NCBI GenBank assembly: GCA_963823945.1
Contig: CAWGNK010000003.1
Location: 310,001 to 374,000, forward strand
Source: Bog-793 sp963823945
GTDB lineage: Bacteria > Actinomycetota > Acidimicrobiia > Acidimicrobiales > Bog-793
Reading direction: 5' to 3'
Length of the DNA stretch: 64,000 nt
Part shown: piece after piece, positions 1 to 7,449 of the stretch
Layout of the letters: every line of letters starts with the position of its first letter
Position numbering within the stretch: position 1 is the first letter of the stretch
Position numbers and translations under genes: made by a program
The notes under the pieces: model-generated
What the model was told of the DNA's origin: nothing
Databases searched by the model: none
What the model saw: only the letters and a program-made list of their open reading frames with translations

Positions 1-246
1 CGGCTCGATGCAATCCTCCATCGGGAACTCGTGGAGCAAGACGTCGTAGATCGAGTTGTCGAAGTTGCGCGCCTCCACCCCCAGCCCGGTGGTCGCGTTC
101 CCCTGGGGGTCCAGGTCGACGATGAGCACCCGCCAGCCGAGTTCCGCCAGTCCGGCACCCAGGTTCACCGTCGTCGTCGTCTTGCCGACGCCGCCCTTTT
201 GATTGGCGACCGCGAACAATCGCGACCCACTCCGTTGGTGACTCAT
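1..246 (-). CDS. parA: ParA chromosome-partitioning ATPase (5' part, cut by window edge)
   Basis: This is the N-terminal 82 residues of a ParA/Soj ATPase; the rest lies left of base 1. The deviant Walker A box NQKGGVGKTTTTVNLG is near residues 15-30, followed by VLIVDLDPQGNATTG, the A' motif that carries the catalytic Asp. ParA binds DNA non-specifically as an ATP dimer and moves ParB-parS complexes during chromosome segregation. The ATG at 244-246 starts MSHQRSG and the frame is open to the edge. In actinobacteria parA normally follows rsmG directly; here about 690 bp holding a LAGLIDADG-like ORF and a parS-like palindrome separate them. parB is expected just outside the window. Confidence 0.95.
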   Translation of the reverse strand, partial: MSHQRSGSRLFAVANQKGGVGKTTTTVNLGAGLAELGWRVLIVDLDPQGNATTGLGVEARNFDNSIYDVLLHEFPMEDCIEP

Positions 247-522
247 GGTGCCGCCGGCCGATGTGGTCTCACTAGCCAGTTCGTCAGGGATGCCGGCCTC
301 CTCTCGTCTCGGATCAGGCTCCCAGGCCGCGCCGAGACTCGAATCTTGGCGTACTTGCCGATCATCCACGTCGACAGGCCCGCCCTTCCCGCCGGCTGCA
401 CCTCCCGGCACCGCCCGCCGTCGGATTGCGGGCCTCTATCCTCTCCGTCTGTCACCCCCTGGTCAAGGGCGGCAGGCCAGGAAAGCATGATCGGGCCCCG
501 ATCGCCCGACCCCGAGGGAGAA

Positions 523-538
523 GGTTCCACGGGAAACA
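523..538. promoter_or_regulatory. parS-like palindrome (ParB-binding site candidate)
   Basis: GGTTCCACGGGAAACA matches the bacterial parS consensus TGTTTCACGTGAAACA at 13 of 16 positions and keeps most of the inverted symmetry. It lies about 280 bp upstream of the parA start and about 4 kb from dnaA, the usual zone for parS. The three mismatches make it weaker than a textbook site, so binding by ParB is inferred. Confidence 0.45.
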
Positions 539-563
539 AGTTCCGCTGTGGTACGTTTCCCGC

Positions 564-938
564 ATGGCGAGCGACGAGGAGTGGGCCTGGGCCGCGGGCA
601 TCTTCGAGGGGGCGGGCGCGATCGTCACGATCAACGGCGGCAAGGATCTCCGCCTCGCCCTCCACCTGGTCGATGAGGATGTCGTGCGCCGCTACGCCGG
701 GATAGTCCAGTCCCGCCCCCTCGGTCCGTACTCCTCGTCCCAGAGGGCCGGGGAGCCGGCGAGACGGCCCACGTACCGTTGCAACCTGAACGGCCGCTTC
801 GCCCTCGCCGCGCTGGCCCGGATGTGGCCGTGGCTCGGTGACCGCCGGCGGAACCGCTGCCAGGAACTCGGATTCGAACCCCCGCGTGCCCTTGCGCTCG
901 GACCTGCCCCAGGCGCCGCTCTCCGCCCGATGGCCTAG
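564..938 (+). CDS. LAGLIDADG-like domain protein (small)
   Basis: The 124-residue product begins MASDEEWAWAAGIFEGAGAI, which resembles the first LAGLIDADG helix of homing endonucleases (consensus like AGLIDGEG), followed by TINGGKDLRLALHLVDEDVV, typical of the first beta strands. It has only one such motif, so it would have to act as a dimer or be a degenerate relic. The acidic catalytic residue of the helix (G-E-G-A) is present as Glu. An in-frame ATG at 426 would add 46 residues of low-complexity Arg/Pro sequence, so the ATG at 564 is preferred. It is convergent with rsmG and the two stop codons overlap in CTAG. Function is not established. Confidence 0.55.
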   Translation: MASDEEWAWAAGIFEGAGAIVTINGGKDLRLALHLVDEDVVRRYAGIVQSRPLGPYSSSQRAGEPARRPTYRCNLNGRFALAALARMWPWLGDRRRNRCQELGFEPPRALALGPAPGAALRPMA

Positions 939-1576
939 AACAGCGGACGATGCGCGGGAACTCCGACGCGCCGCGGGAACCGGTCCGGGCAGCGCTCGAT
1001 CTGCCTCAGGATGACGAACGAAAGAGGCGAAACCGCCAACCCGTCCAACCTGAGCCCCAGCTCAGCGAGCGGGTCGGCTGGCCAGCGTTCCGGCGCACCT
1101 CCGGGGGAACCTGAGACGACCAGGAGGCCGTCCGGCGCGAGGAAGCCGGCGCCACACTCGGCCGTCGCGGCCGGGGGCCCGAAGCTCCGGGCCACCACGG
1201 CCGGGAAGGACGACCGCAGCTGCGGATCGTGCGCCACCACCTCGGCCCTTCCGGCCACGACGGTGACCCGCTCGCTCCAGCCGAGCTCCCCGACCACCGC
1301 CTCAAGAAGCCGGGCCTGCCCGACGCGCCCGTCGAGCAACCAGAAACGCACGTCGGGCAACCGAGCCGCGAGGACAAGACCAGGCAGGCCGGCGCCACTC
1401 CCCAGATCGAGGATCCTTTCCGCCCCCGCCAACTCCGGGCAGGCCTCGAGGAATCCGAGAGCGTGGGTGACATGGTCGCCGAGCGCTGCGGGACCTATCG
1501 CCCCACGTGACTGCGCCGCGCCGAGTGCCGCGAGGAGGTCTCCTCCGGGCGACCACCCAGCATCCGCGTCGACCAC
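935..1576 (-). CDS. rsmG: 16S rRNA (guanine527-N7)-methyltransferase RsmG
   Basis: A class I SAM-dependent methyltransferase of 213 residues. ILDLGSGAGLPGLVLA near residues 55-70 is the glycine-rich SAM-binding motif with the LPG variant typical of RsmG (GidB). RAEVVAHD and VVARSFGPPAATAE match the later conserved blocks (consensus around aRA). The enzyme methylates G527 in the 530 loop of 16S rRNA; loss of it gives low-level streptomycin resistance in many bacteria. It is short at the N-terminus compared with E. coli RsmG, missing the usual WN..NLT segment, so it is divergent. It lies 42 bp downstream of jag in the leftward ribosome/membrane cluster. Confidence 0.88.
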   Translation of the reverse strand: MVDADAGWSPGGDLLAALGAAQSRGAIGPAALGDHVTHALGFLEACPELAGAERILDLGSGAGLPGLVLAARLPDVRFWLLDGRVGQARLLEAVVGELGWSERVTVVAGRAEVVAHDPQLRSSFPAVVARSFGPPAATAECGAGFLAPDGLLVVSGSPGGAPERWPADPLAELGLRLDGLAVSPLSFVILRQIERCPDRFPRRVGVPAHRPLF

Positions 1577-1618
1577 GTCCCGGTGACCTCCTCCGAGACC
1601 TGCGGGCCCGGCCCCCGG

Positions 1619-2611
1619 TCACTCCTCGACTGGGCCGTTCTCCGGTTTGGGCCCGGCAGCGGGACGGATCACGACGTAGCGCTTCGGTTCGATCCCATCC
1701 GAACCCGTCTCGAGGCCCTCGATCGTCGCCACGGTGTCGTGAACGATCTTCCGGTCCGACGCGGACATCGGCTCGAGAGCCTCGGCGACCCCGGTCTCCA
1801 GCACCTCCGCCGCCCGGCGCCGCGTGAATGTCTCGAGCGCCGCGGCACGGCGCGCGCGGAACCCGGCTACGTCGACGACGACCCGCAAGGCGCGCTCGTC
1901 CCCGCGCCGCTGGACGACGGTCCGGGCGAGCTCCTGCAGCACGTCCAGGGTCGCGCCGCGCGGGCCGATCAGCAGGCCCAGGTCCTCCCCCGCCACGTCG
2001 ACGTACAGGCGCTCGTCCTCGACGCGCGTCGACGTCGTCGCGTCGTAGCCGAACCGTTCCACCACCCCGCGCACAAACGCCCCAACCAGATCCACCTGCT
2101 CCTCGACCGTCATCGCTTCCTCCTCAGCCACACCCTCCGGCCGTGCGGCTGTCCCGCTCCGTCCGTTCCCTCGACCCCGACCACCGCGCCGGTGGCGCGA
2201 TCGCTTCTGTCCGGCGTCGGCACCCTCCCGCTCCCCCACGCCTGACCGCTCCCGTCCTTCTCCCGCTCCGGACTGGCTGCTCGCGGGCTTGGCGCGCGGC
2301 CCCCGTTCCGCTCCGGCGGCAGATCTCGGTCCCCGCGAGCCTCCCCTCCGGGTCTCCCGGCCGGCGCCCTCGCCTCCCCCGCGCGTCCCTCGGCCCGAGC
2401 GAGACCGGTCCCGTTGCGGTCGTTTCGGCCGGGGGCTCGACGGCCGCACCCGGGCGCGGATGCGCGCCTCGCTGCGCCCCAGCCCGAACAGCCCCGACCT
2501 CGGCTCCTGCACGACGACGATCTCGGCGTCCTGTTCGTCCACGCCGAGCGCGTCAAGCGCAGCATCGCGCGCCTCTGCGACGCTCTTCCCGGTCGTTTCG
2601 ATCCATTCCAT
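1619..2611 (-). CDS. jag: Jag/KhpB family RNA-binding protein (Jag-N, KH, R3H)
   Basis: The 330-residue protein has the classic three-part layout. Residues 1-55 are a Jag-N domain (MEWIETTGKSVAEARDAAL...GLFGLGRSEARI). Residues 56-165 are a very basic, low-complexity Arg/Gly/Ser linker, much longer than in firmicute homologues. KH type II follows (LGLLIGPRGATLDVLQEL, the GxxG loop being GPRG), then an R3H domain with the R-x3-H motif in SASDRKIVHD. KhpB binds small and messenger RNAs and affects cell division and elongation. The start ATG (2609-2611) directly abuts the yidC stop, suggesting translational coupling with the insertase gene. Confidence 0.92.
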   Translation of the reverse strand: MEWIETTGKSVAEARDAALDALGVDEQDAEIVVVQEPRSGLFGLGRSEARIRARVRPSSPRPKRPQRDRSRSGRGTRGGGEGAGRETRRGGSRGPRSAAGAERGPRAKPASSQSGAGEGRERSGVGEREGADAGQKRSRHRRGGRGRGNGRSGTAARPEGVAEEEAMTVEEQVDLVGAFVRGVVERFGYDATTSTRVEDERLYVDVAGEDLGLLIGPRGATLDVLQELARTVVQRRGDERALRVVVDVAGFRARRAAALETFTRRRAAEVLETGVAEALEPMSASDRKIVHDTVATIEGLETGSDGIEPKRYVVIRPAAGPKPENGPVEE

Positions 2612-3778
2612 CTATGTACGCGGCTTTCGCGGCCGTTTGCCCCGGGCCCGGGGCTGCGATCGCCCGGGCGAACCCCCGGGGCCGCGTCCACCACGCGGCA
2701 CCGGTCGCGCCGGAGTCTGCGGCCGTGCGGGCACCGGCGGTGCCTCCACTGCGTTGTTCCCGCGTCCCGCCGCCGGTTGCCCCTGCCGAGCGCTGGCACC
2801 CGCCTGCGGTGCCCCCGGATTGAGCATCCGCTCGAAGAACCCCTTCGGGCTCTGCTCGCGGCCCTGCGTCGGCACGACGGCCGGCGCGGCCTTCGCCCGT
2901 GCGTTCAGCTTCGAGAGCGACTCCCTGATGTGCGGGTCCCGCCGGTACATGTACTCCTGCTGCCCGATGCGGAAGATGCTCGAGACGATGAAGTAGACGT
3001 TCACACCGGCCGGGATCGCGATGTAGATCACCGCGAAGATGATCGGCATGATCTTCTGCATCTGCTGCATCTGCGGGTTCGCGGCTGCTGCCGCGGCGTT
3101 ACGCCCGCTCATCTGCTTGATCTGGATGTACTGCAGCACGATCGCGACGAGGATCAGCGCGATGAGCGGTGCCTTCTCACCCCAGCTCAGCCCCGCCGTG
3201 CGGACCGAGTCGGCCATGTTGATACCGAACGCCATCAGTTTGCCGCCGGCGTGGATCACGGCGTTGTACAGGCTGGAGGAGTGGTTGATGTAGAGGGGCT
3301 CGATACAGGACTTCACGTCCACGATGTGCTTGCACCCGAACGCCCGCGCCGCCTTCGCACTCGCGAACGTGTCCAGGTGGATGAGGCCCCGGATCGTGCC
3401 GTAGAGGATCCAGAAGATCGGCAGCTGCAGCAGCATCGGTAGGCAGCCACCGGTTGGGCTGACGTTGTTCTCCCGGTACAGCGCCATCATCTCTTCGTTC
3501 AGGTGCTGGCGGGCTTCCTGCTTCTCGGCGAGTGGTGTCCCCGGGGGGGTCTTGTAGCGGGCCTGTATCTTTTTCAGTTCTGGTGCAAGAAGTTGCATCT
3601 TCATCATTGATCGCGTCGACTTCCGCGTGATCGGGAAGACGGCGATCATGACGACGAGCGTCAGCAGGGCAATCGCCACCGCGTAGTTCGGGATCAGGCT
3701 GTAGAAGCGCTCGATCAACCAGGCGAAGACGATGAAGAACGGGTGGGCGATCTCTCCGATCGACGAGGCGAACAGCAT
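2612..3778 (-). CDS. yidC: Membrane protein insertase YidC/Oxa1
   Basis: A 388-residue Oxa1-type insertase that helps inner-membrane proteins fold and insert, with or without SecYEG. Visible features in order: N-terminal TM segment (HPFFIVFAWLIERFYSLIP), TM2 (VAIALLTLVVMIAVFPIT) with the following basic KSTRSMMKMQ stretch, the conserved CLPMLLQLPIFWILY segment, two more hydrophobic segments and a long basic C-terminal tail rich in Arg/Pro (about residues 300-388) likely to contact the ribosome. It lacks the large periplasmic P1 domain of Gram-negative YidC, as expected for actinobacteria. It follows yidD by 9 bp. Confidence 0.95.
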   Translation of the reverse strand: MLFASSIGEIAHPFFIVFAWLIERFYSLIPNYAVAIALLTLVVMIAVFPITRKSTRSMMKMQLLAPELKKIQARYKTPPGTPLAEKQEARQHLNEEMMALYRENNVSPTGGCLPMLLQLPIFWILYGTIRGLIHLDTFASAKAARAFGCKHIVDVKSCIEPLYINHSSSLYNAVIHAGGKLMAFGINMADSVRTAGLSWGEKAPLIALILVAIVLQYIQIKQMSGRNAAAAAANPQMQQMQKIMPIIFAVIYIAIPAGVNVYFIVSSIFRIGQQEYMYRRDPHIRESLSKLNARAKAAPAVVPTQGREQSPKGFFERMLNPGAPQAGASARQGQPAAGRGNNAVEAPPVPARPQTPARPVPRGGRGPGGSPGRSQPRARGKRPRKPRT

Positions 3779-3787
3779 CGGGACCCT

Positions 3788-4018
3788 CTAGCCAGGGACC
3801 GGGTCGAATCCCCGCCCACCGGCGGGCCGGCAACGACCGATCCGACGCACCGCGAGCCAGGTGCCGCGCAGCGCGCCGTGGTGCGTGATCGCCTCAATGG
3901 CGTACTCGGAGCACGACGGCACAAAGCGGCATGGCGATGGGCGGTTGAACCGCGCCGCCTGGTAGACGCGGATCGCGCCGACGAGGGCCGCCCCCGGGGC
4001 GGAAACGACCCGTTTCAC
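3788..4018 (-). CDS. yidD: YidD membrane protein insertion efficiency factor
   Basis: A small 76-residue protein with the family signature CRFVPSCSEYAIEAITHHG, including the paired cysteines and the amphipathic N-terminal helix. YidD homologues are membrane-associated and aid YidC-dependent insertion. The start overlaps the rnpA stop by four bases, so it is translationally coupled in the rpmH-rnpA-yidD-yidC-jag operon. Confidence 0.93.
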   Translation of the reverse strand: MKRVVSAPGAALVGAIRVYQAARFNRPSPCRFVPSCSEYAIEAITHHGALRGTWLAVRRIGRCRPAGGRGFDPVPG

Positions 4019-4359
4019 TGGGGTTTCCCGCTCGCCCGTCGCATCGTCTCGCTCACTCGTCCTCTCAGTTCATCGAAGCGGATCCCGGCAACCCCGCTGC
4101 TGAGACCGATCAGGTACGTCCCGAAGGCGAGTTCCGGCGAAATCTCGGCCGCGATGGCGCGCAATCGACGACGCCAGTGGTTACGAACGACGGCTCCACC
4201 AACGCGCCGGCCGATCGCGTATGCGACAAGCACCTCGTTGCGGCCACCGTCCGGCGGGACGAAGTGTACCGTCACCGGGCCGCTACGGGATTGCCGGGGA
4301 CTGGCGACGAGCGCGGCGAACGTCCTCCTGCCGCGCACCCGCCCCGGGCGCCCGGTCAA
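4015..4359 (-). CDS. rnpA: Ribonuclease P protein component
   Basis: The basic 114-residue protein subunit of RNase P, which binds the 5' leader of pre-tRNA and helps the catalytic RNA. The signature VGGAVVRNHWRRRLRAI corresponds to the RNR motif, here with RNH replacing RNR. The N-terminal VRGRRTFAAL matches the conserved R-x2-F segment. The start shown is TTG at 4357-4359, overlapping the rpmH stop as TTGA; a GTG seven codons later (VRGRRTF) is an alternative. Confidence 0.92.
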   Translation of the reverse strand: MTGRPGRVRGRRTFAALVASPRQSRSGPVTVHFVPPDGGRNEVLVAYAIGRRVGGAVVRNHWRRRLRAIAAEISPELAFGTYLIGLSSGVAGIRFDELRGRVSETMRRASGKPQ

Positions 4360-4490
4360 GCGGACAGACGCACGCGCCCGCGACGGCGACGGGCCTTCAG
4401 AACCGCGCGGCCGGCACGCGTCGACATGCGCTGGCGGAAACCGTGCCGCTTGGCTCTCTTGGCGTTGTTTGGCTGAAACGTCCGCTTCAT
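4356..4490 (-). CDS. rpmH: 50S ribosomal protein L34
   Basis: A 44-codon gene encoding MKRTFQPNNAKRAKRHGFRQ followed by RMSTRAGRAVLKARRRRGR, the unmistakable L34 sequence. The ATG is at 4488-4490 on the minus strand and the TGA at 4356-4358. L34 is a late-assembly protein of the large ribosomal subunit. The gene is divergent from dnaA across a 195-bp spacer, the standard rpmH-dnaA arrangement. Confidence 0.97.
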   Translation of the reverse strand: MKRTFQPNNAKRAKRHGFRQRMSTRAGRAVLKARRRRGRVRLSA

Positions 4491-4685
4491 CGAACCCCTT
4501 TGTCAGGAGCGCACATGCTAGCGCGGCGTGAACACCGAGTTCCCGTGGGGTGCGCCCGTCCCAGAAGCGGTCCCGGAGAGCGCGCTATACGATGCTCCGC
4601 GAGGGGCCCAGCTGTAGCCCGTCCGTCGCGTAATCCACAGATGTGGACCCTCCTGTGGAGAACTTGCTGGGGGAGGCCCGTCACG
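4491..4685. promoter_or_regulatory. rpmH-dnaA divergent intergenic region with DnaA boxes
   Basis: This spacer carries divergent promoters for rpmH and dnaA. Two DnaA-box-like 9-mers face each other: TAATCCACA at 4631-4639 and TTCTCCACA on the minus strand at 4654-4662, each one mismatch from TTATCCACA. They overlap the probable dnaA leader, consistent with DnaA autoregulation. The GGGGGAGG at 4669-4676 is a ribosome binding site well placed for the TTG at 4686. Confidence 0.6.
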
Positions 4686-6077
4686 TTGCTCGACGCACAG
4701 GAGCTTTGGGACGGCTGTGTCGGCGCCATCCAATCCCAGGTGTCGGACGCCGTATGGCGGACGTGGTTCTCTGGCGTCCATCCCGTCGGTCTCGTCAACG
4801 GCACCTTTGTCCTCAGTGTCCCCAACGCTCTCGTCCGCGAGCGCCTGGAGACCCGGTTCGCCGGAGTGGTCCAGGCCGCGATGATCGATCTGTGCGGTTC
4901 GGAGTTTCCGATCCGCTTCGACGTGGCCCCCGACACGGCGGCCAACAGCGAGGACCCCCGGATCGTCGCGGCCCCCTCCGACCTTGTCGCCGGTGTCGAC
5001 GCAACGGGCACGGCCGCCGAGGAACCCGCCCCCGAATCCCTCGGCTCGTCTCGCCGCTACTCCTTCGACGGCTTCGTGATCGGCCCGTCGAATCGCTTTG
5101 CCCACGCCGCGGCGCTGTCCGTCGCGGAATCGCCTGGGAGCGCCTACAACCCGCTCTTCATCATCGGGGGAGCGGGGCTAGGCAAGACCCATCTCCTCCA
5201 GGCGATCCGTAGCTACGTCACGGAGAACTTCCCTCGCTACGAGGTGCGCTACGTGCCGACGGAGACCATGCTCAACGAATTCGTCGAGTCTCTCCGGGCC
5301 GTTTCGATGCCGGCATTCAAGCGTCGCTATCGCGAGTGCGACGTACTACTCGTTGACGACATCCAGGTGATCGAGGGCAAGGAGCAACTCCAAGAGGAGT
5401 TCTTCCACACCTTTAACGCGCTCCACGACGCCGGCAAGCAGCTCGTACTGACCTCGGACCGCCCGCCCGGATCCATCAGGACCCTCGAAAGCCGCCTGCG
5501 GAGTCGATTCATGTCAGGTCTCATCACCGAGATCAACCCCCCGGAGCTCGAGACCCGGATCGCCATCCTCCGCACCAAGGCCCTCCACGAGCGGCTCGTG
5601 GTCGACGACGACGTCCTCGAGTTCCTCGCGAGCATCGTCACGGACAACATCCGGGAGCTCGAAGGTGCGCTGATACGCGTGACCGCCTACGCGAGCCTCA
5701 CCCGCGAGCGTCTCACCCGCGATACGGCGGAACGGGTGCTCGCGGACCTGGTCGCGGACCGTCAACCCCGACGGATCACGGCCCATCAGATCCTCCAGAC
5801 GACGGCGGATCACTTCGGCTTCACCATCGAGGAGCTCTGCAGCGCGAGCCGGCGTCGTCCCCTCGTGATCGCCCGCCAGATCGGGATGTACTTGTTCCGC
5901 ACCCTTACGGATTTCTCCTACCCCGCGATCGCCCGGGAGTTCGGTGGCCGCGATCACACCACTGTGATTCACGCCTATGACAAGATCTCCGGGCTGATGA
6001 AGGAACGTCGCCAGATCTACGAACAGGTCACCGAGCTGACCGTTCAGATCCGTAATGGCCGTGGATCCGGTGCCTGA
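4686..6077 (+). CDS. dnaA: Chromosomal replication initiator DnaA
   Basis: The 463-residue AAA+ initiator that binds DnaA boxes and melts the origin. Domain I (LLDAQELWDGCVGAIQSQVS) is followed by a short linker, then AAA+ domain III with Walker A GGAGLGKTHLL (about residue 160), Walker B LLVDDIQVIEG (about 220) and the ESRLRSRF sensor/arginine-finger region. Domain IV ends with the DNA-binding signature GGRDHTTVIHAYDKI (about 419). The TTG at 4686 is chosen because it sits about 9 bp after GGGGGAGG. An ATG at 4641 is in frame but falls inside the DnaA-box region and would add non-conserved residues. Confidence 0.95.
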   Translation: MLDAQELWDGCVGAIQSQVSDAVWRTWFSGVHPVGLVNGTFVLSVPNALVRERLETRFAGVVQAAMIDLCGSEFPIRFDVAPDTAANSEDPRIVAAPSDLVAGVDATGTAAEEPAPESLGSSRRYSFDGFVIGPSNRFAHAAALSVAESPGSAYNPLFIIGGAGLGKTHLLQAIRSYVTENFPRYEVRYVPTETMLNEFVESLRAVSMPAFKRRYRECDVLLVDDIQVIEGKEQLQEEFFHTFNALHDAGKQLVLTSDRPPGSIRTLESRLRSRFMSGLITEINPPELETRIAILRTKALHERLVVDDDVLEFLASIVTDNIRELEGALIRVTAYASLTRERLTRDTAERVLADLVADRQPRRITAHQILQTTADHFGFTIEELCSASRRRPLVIARQIGMYLFRTLTDFSYPAIAREFGGRDHTTVIHAYDKISGLMKERRQIYEQVTELTVQIRNGRGSGA

Positions 6078-6321
6078 GTCAAATCTGTGTGTGATTGGTT
6101 GAAGGTCATGGGGACAACCTTGCTCGGGCTGTGGAAAACTAGTCCCTTTCCCACACCTCGGAGCCGGCTCTCGCCGTCGCCTGTGCCAACCAGTGGACAA
6201 CCCGCACGAACTATCTCCCTGGCACGCTGGACCTTCAAACCACCTTCCACAGTGCACAGGCCCTACTACTACTGATCTAATACTTACCTAGAGAATCAAC
6301 CACGAAGGGAGCACCTGACCG
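6078..6321. other. Putative replication origin oriC (dnaA-dnaN intergenic)
   Basis: This 244-bp spacer has several DnaA-box-like 9-mers: TTGTCCCCA (minus, 6109-6117), TTTTCCACA (minus, 6130-6138), TTGTCCACT (minus, 6192-6200) and CCTTCCACA (plus, 6243-6251). The last box is followed by a GC cluster AGGCCC (6258-6263) and a TAC-repeat tract (6264 onward) leading into AT-rich DNA. This box, GC cluster, trinucleotide order matches the basal unwinding element described for bacterial origins (DnaA-trio). The location between dnaA and dnaN is the usual oriC position in actinobacteria. Confidence 0.8.
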
Positions 6322-7449
6322 GTGAAGTTCCGTACTGAACGTGACGGTCTCCTCGAAGCTCTTGCAACCGCTGGTCGGGTGACTGCGGCCCGAGTTGGTG
6401 CGGGATTGGGAGCGCAGAATGTGCGCCTGGCCCTGCGGGGCAATCAGTTGCAGGTCGTCGGTTCCGATCCCGATCTTGTCATCGAGGTCGTCTGTGTCGT
6501 CGACGGCGAACAAGACGGTGGGGTGTTGATGCCGTCACGATTGGCAACCGACATCATCCGGTCGTTTGACGCTGGGATGGTCAGCGTCGAAGCGAACGAA
6601 CAGGAAGCCCGTGTGACATCGGGACGAGCGGAGTTCGTCGTGAGAGTTCCGGTCGGTGCGGAGATCAGCAGACTCGCCGCCGTCGAGTCCAAGAAGATCA
6701 CCGTCCCGGCGACGCCGTTCGCAGAGGGGTTGCAACAGGTCGTGCGCGCGGCACTGAACGACGACACTCGCGCACCACAGCTGACCGGTGTGCTGATGAT
6801 CGCAGTGGATGACGGTATCCGGCTCGTCGCGACAGATTCCTACCGTCTGGCGTTCCGCGACCTGAAAGGTCTCAACGCACTGGAGCCTGGTTCAGAGGTC
6901 TTGGTCCCCGCTCGTGCTTTGGCGGAAATCCAGCGACTCATCAGCGGCGAAGGGGAGAAGGAGCACGACGGCAAACTCGTGTTCAGCTACACGGAGCTCG
7001 ATGCTGTGTTCGAAGTGCACAACGTTCGTCTGACGACACGACTCTTGAAGGGCCCATTTCCCGACTATCAGCGCCTGTTGCCGCCGTCCTATCCCAATAC
7101 GTTCCGCGTCGCGCGCGAGGAACTCGCCGCCGCGATCCGTCGGGTACGGCTGATGGTGCGCGACGCGAAGGAGGCCGCGACGCCGGTGCGCGTCTCGTTC
7201 GAGCCCGATGGAGCGGAGCTGACCGTGCTCACCGCCGAGAGCGGACGGGCCGCCGAGCGGGTGGACGGTCAGTTCACGGGCGAAGAGCTCGTCGTCGCGT
7301 TCAACCCGAACTACCTGCTCGACGGGGTGGAGGCAATCCGTGCGGAGATAGTCATCCTCGAAGTCATCGACTCCTCGAAGCCCGCGACCATCCGGGGCGA
7401 GGGTGAGGACGACTATCGGTATCTGCTGATGCCGGTGCGCGTCTCCTGA
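6322..7449 (+). CDS. dnaN: DNA polymerase III sliding clamp (beta subunit)
   Basis: A 375-residue beta clamp with the three-fold repeated clamp fold. MKFRTERDGLLEALATAGRV is the conserved N-terminus, and the C-terminus DDYRYLLMPVRVS matches the usual YLLMPVR ending that forms the protein-binding pocket. It tethers polymerase III to DNA as a ring-shaped dimer. The start is GTG at 6322 with GAAGGGAGC about 10 bp upstream. recF follows with overlapping stop/start. Confidence 0.96.
   Translation: MKFRTERDGLLEALATAGRVTAARVGAGLGAQNVRLALRGNQLQVVGSDPDLVIEVVCVVDGEQDGGVLMPSRLATDIIRSFDAGMVSVEANEQEARVTSGRAEFVVRVPVGAEISRLAAVESKKITVPATPFAEGLQQVVRAALNDDTRAPQLTGVLMIAVDDGIRLVATDSYRLAFRDLKGLNALEPGSEVLVPARALAEIQRLISGEGEKEHDGKLVFSYTELDAVFEVHNVRLTTRLLKGPFPDYQRLLPPSYPNTFRVAREELAAAIRRVRLMVRDAKEAATPVRVSFEPDGAELTVLTAESGRAAERVDGQFTGEELVVAFNPNYLLDGVEAIRAEIVILEVIDSSKPATIRGEGEDDYRYLLMPVRVS

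Noticed and set aside
4221..4685. Long in-frame extension upstream of dnaA
   Set aside because: It overlaps rpmH and rnpA on the other strand and the DnaA boxes, and has no DnaA homology; a good ribosome binding site precedes the TTG at 4686.
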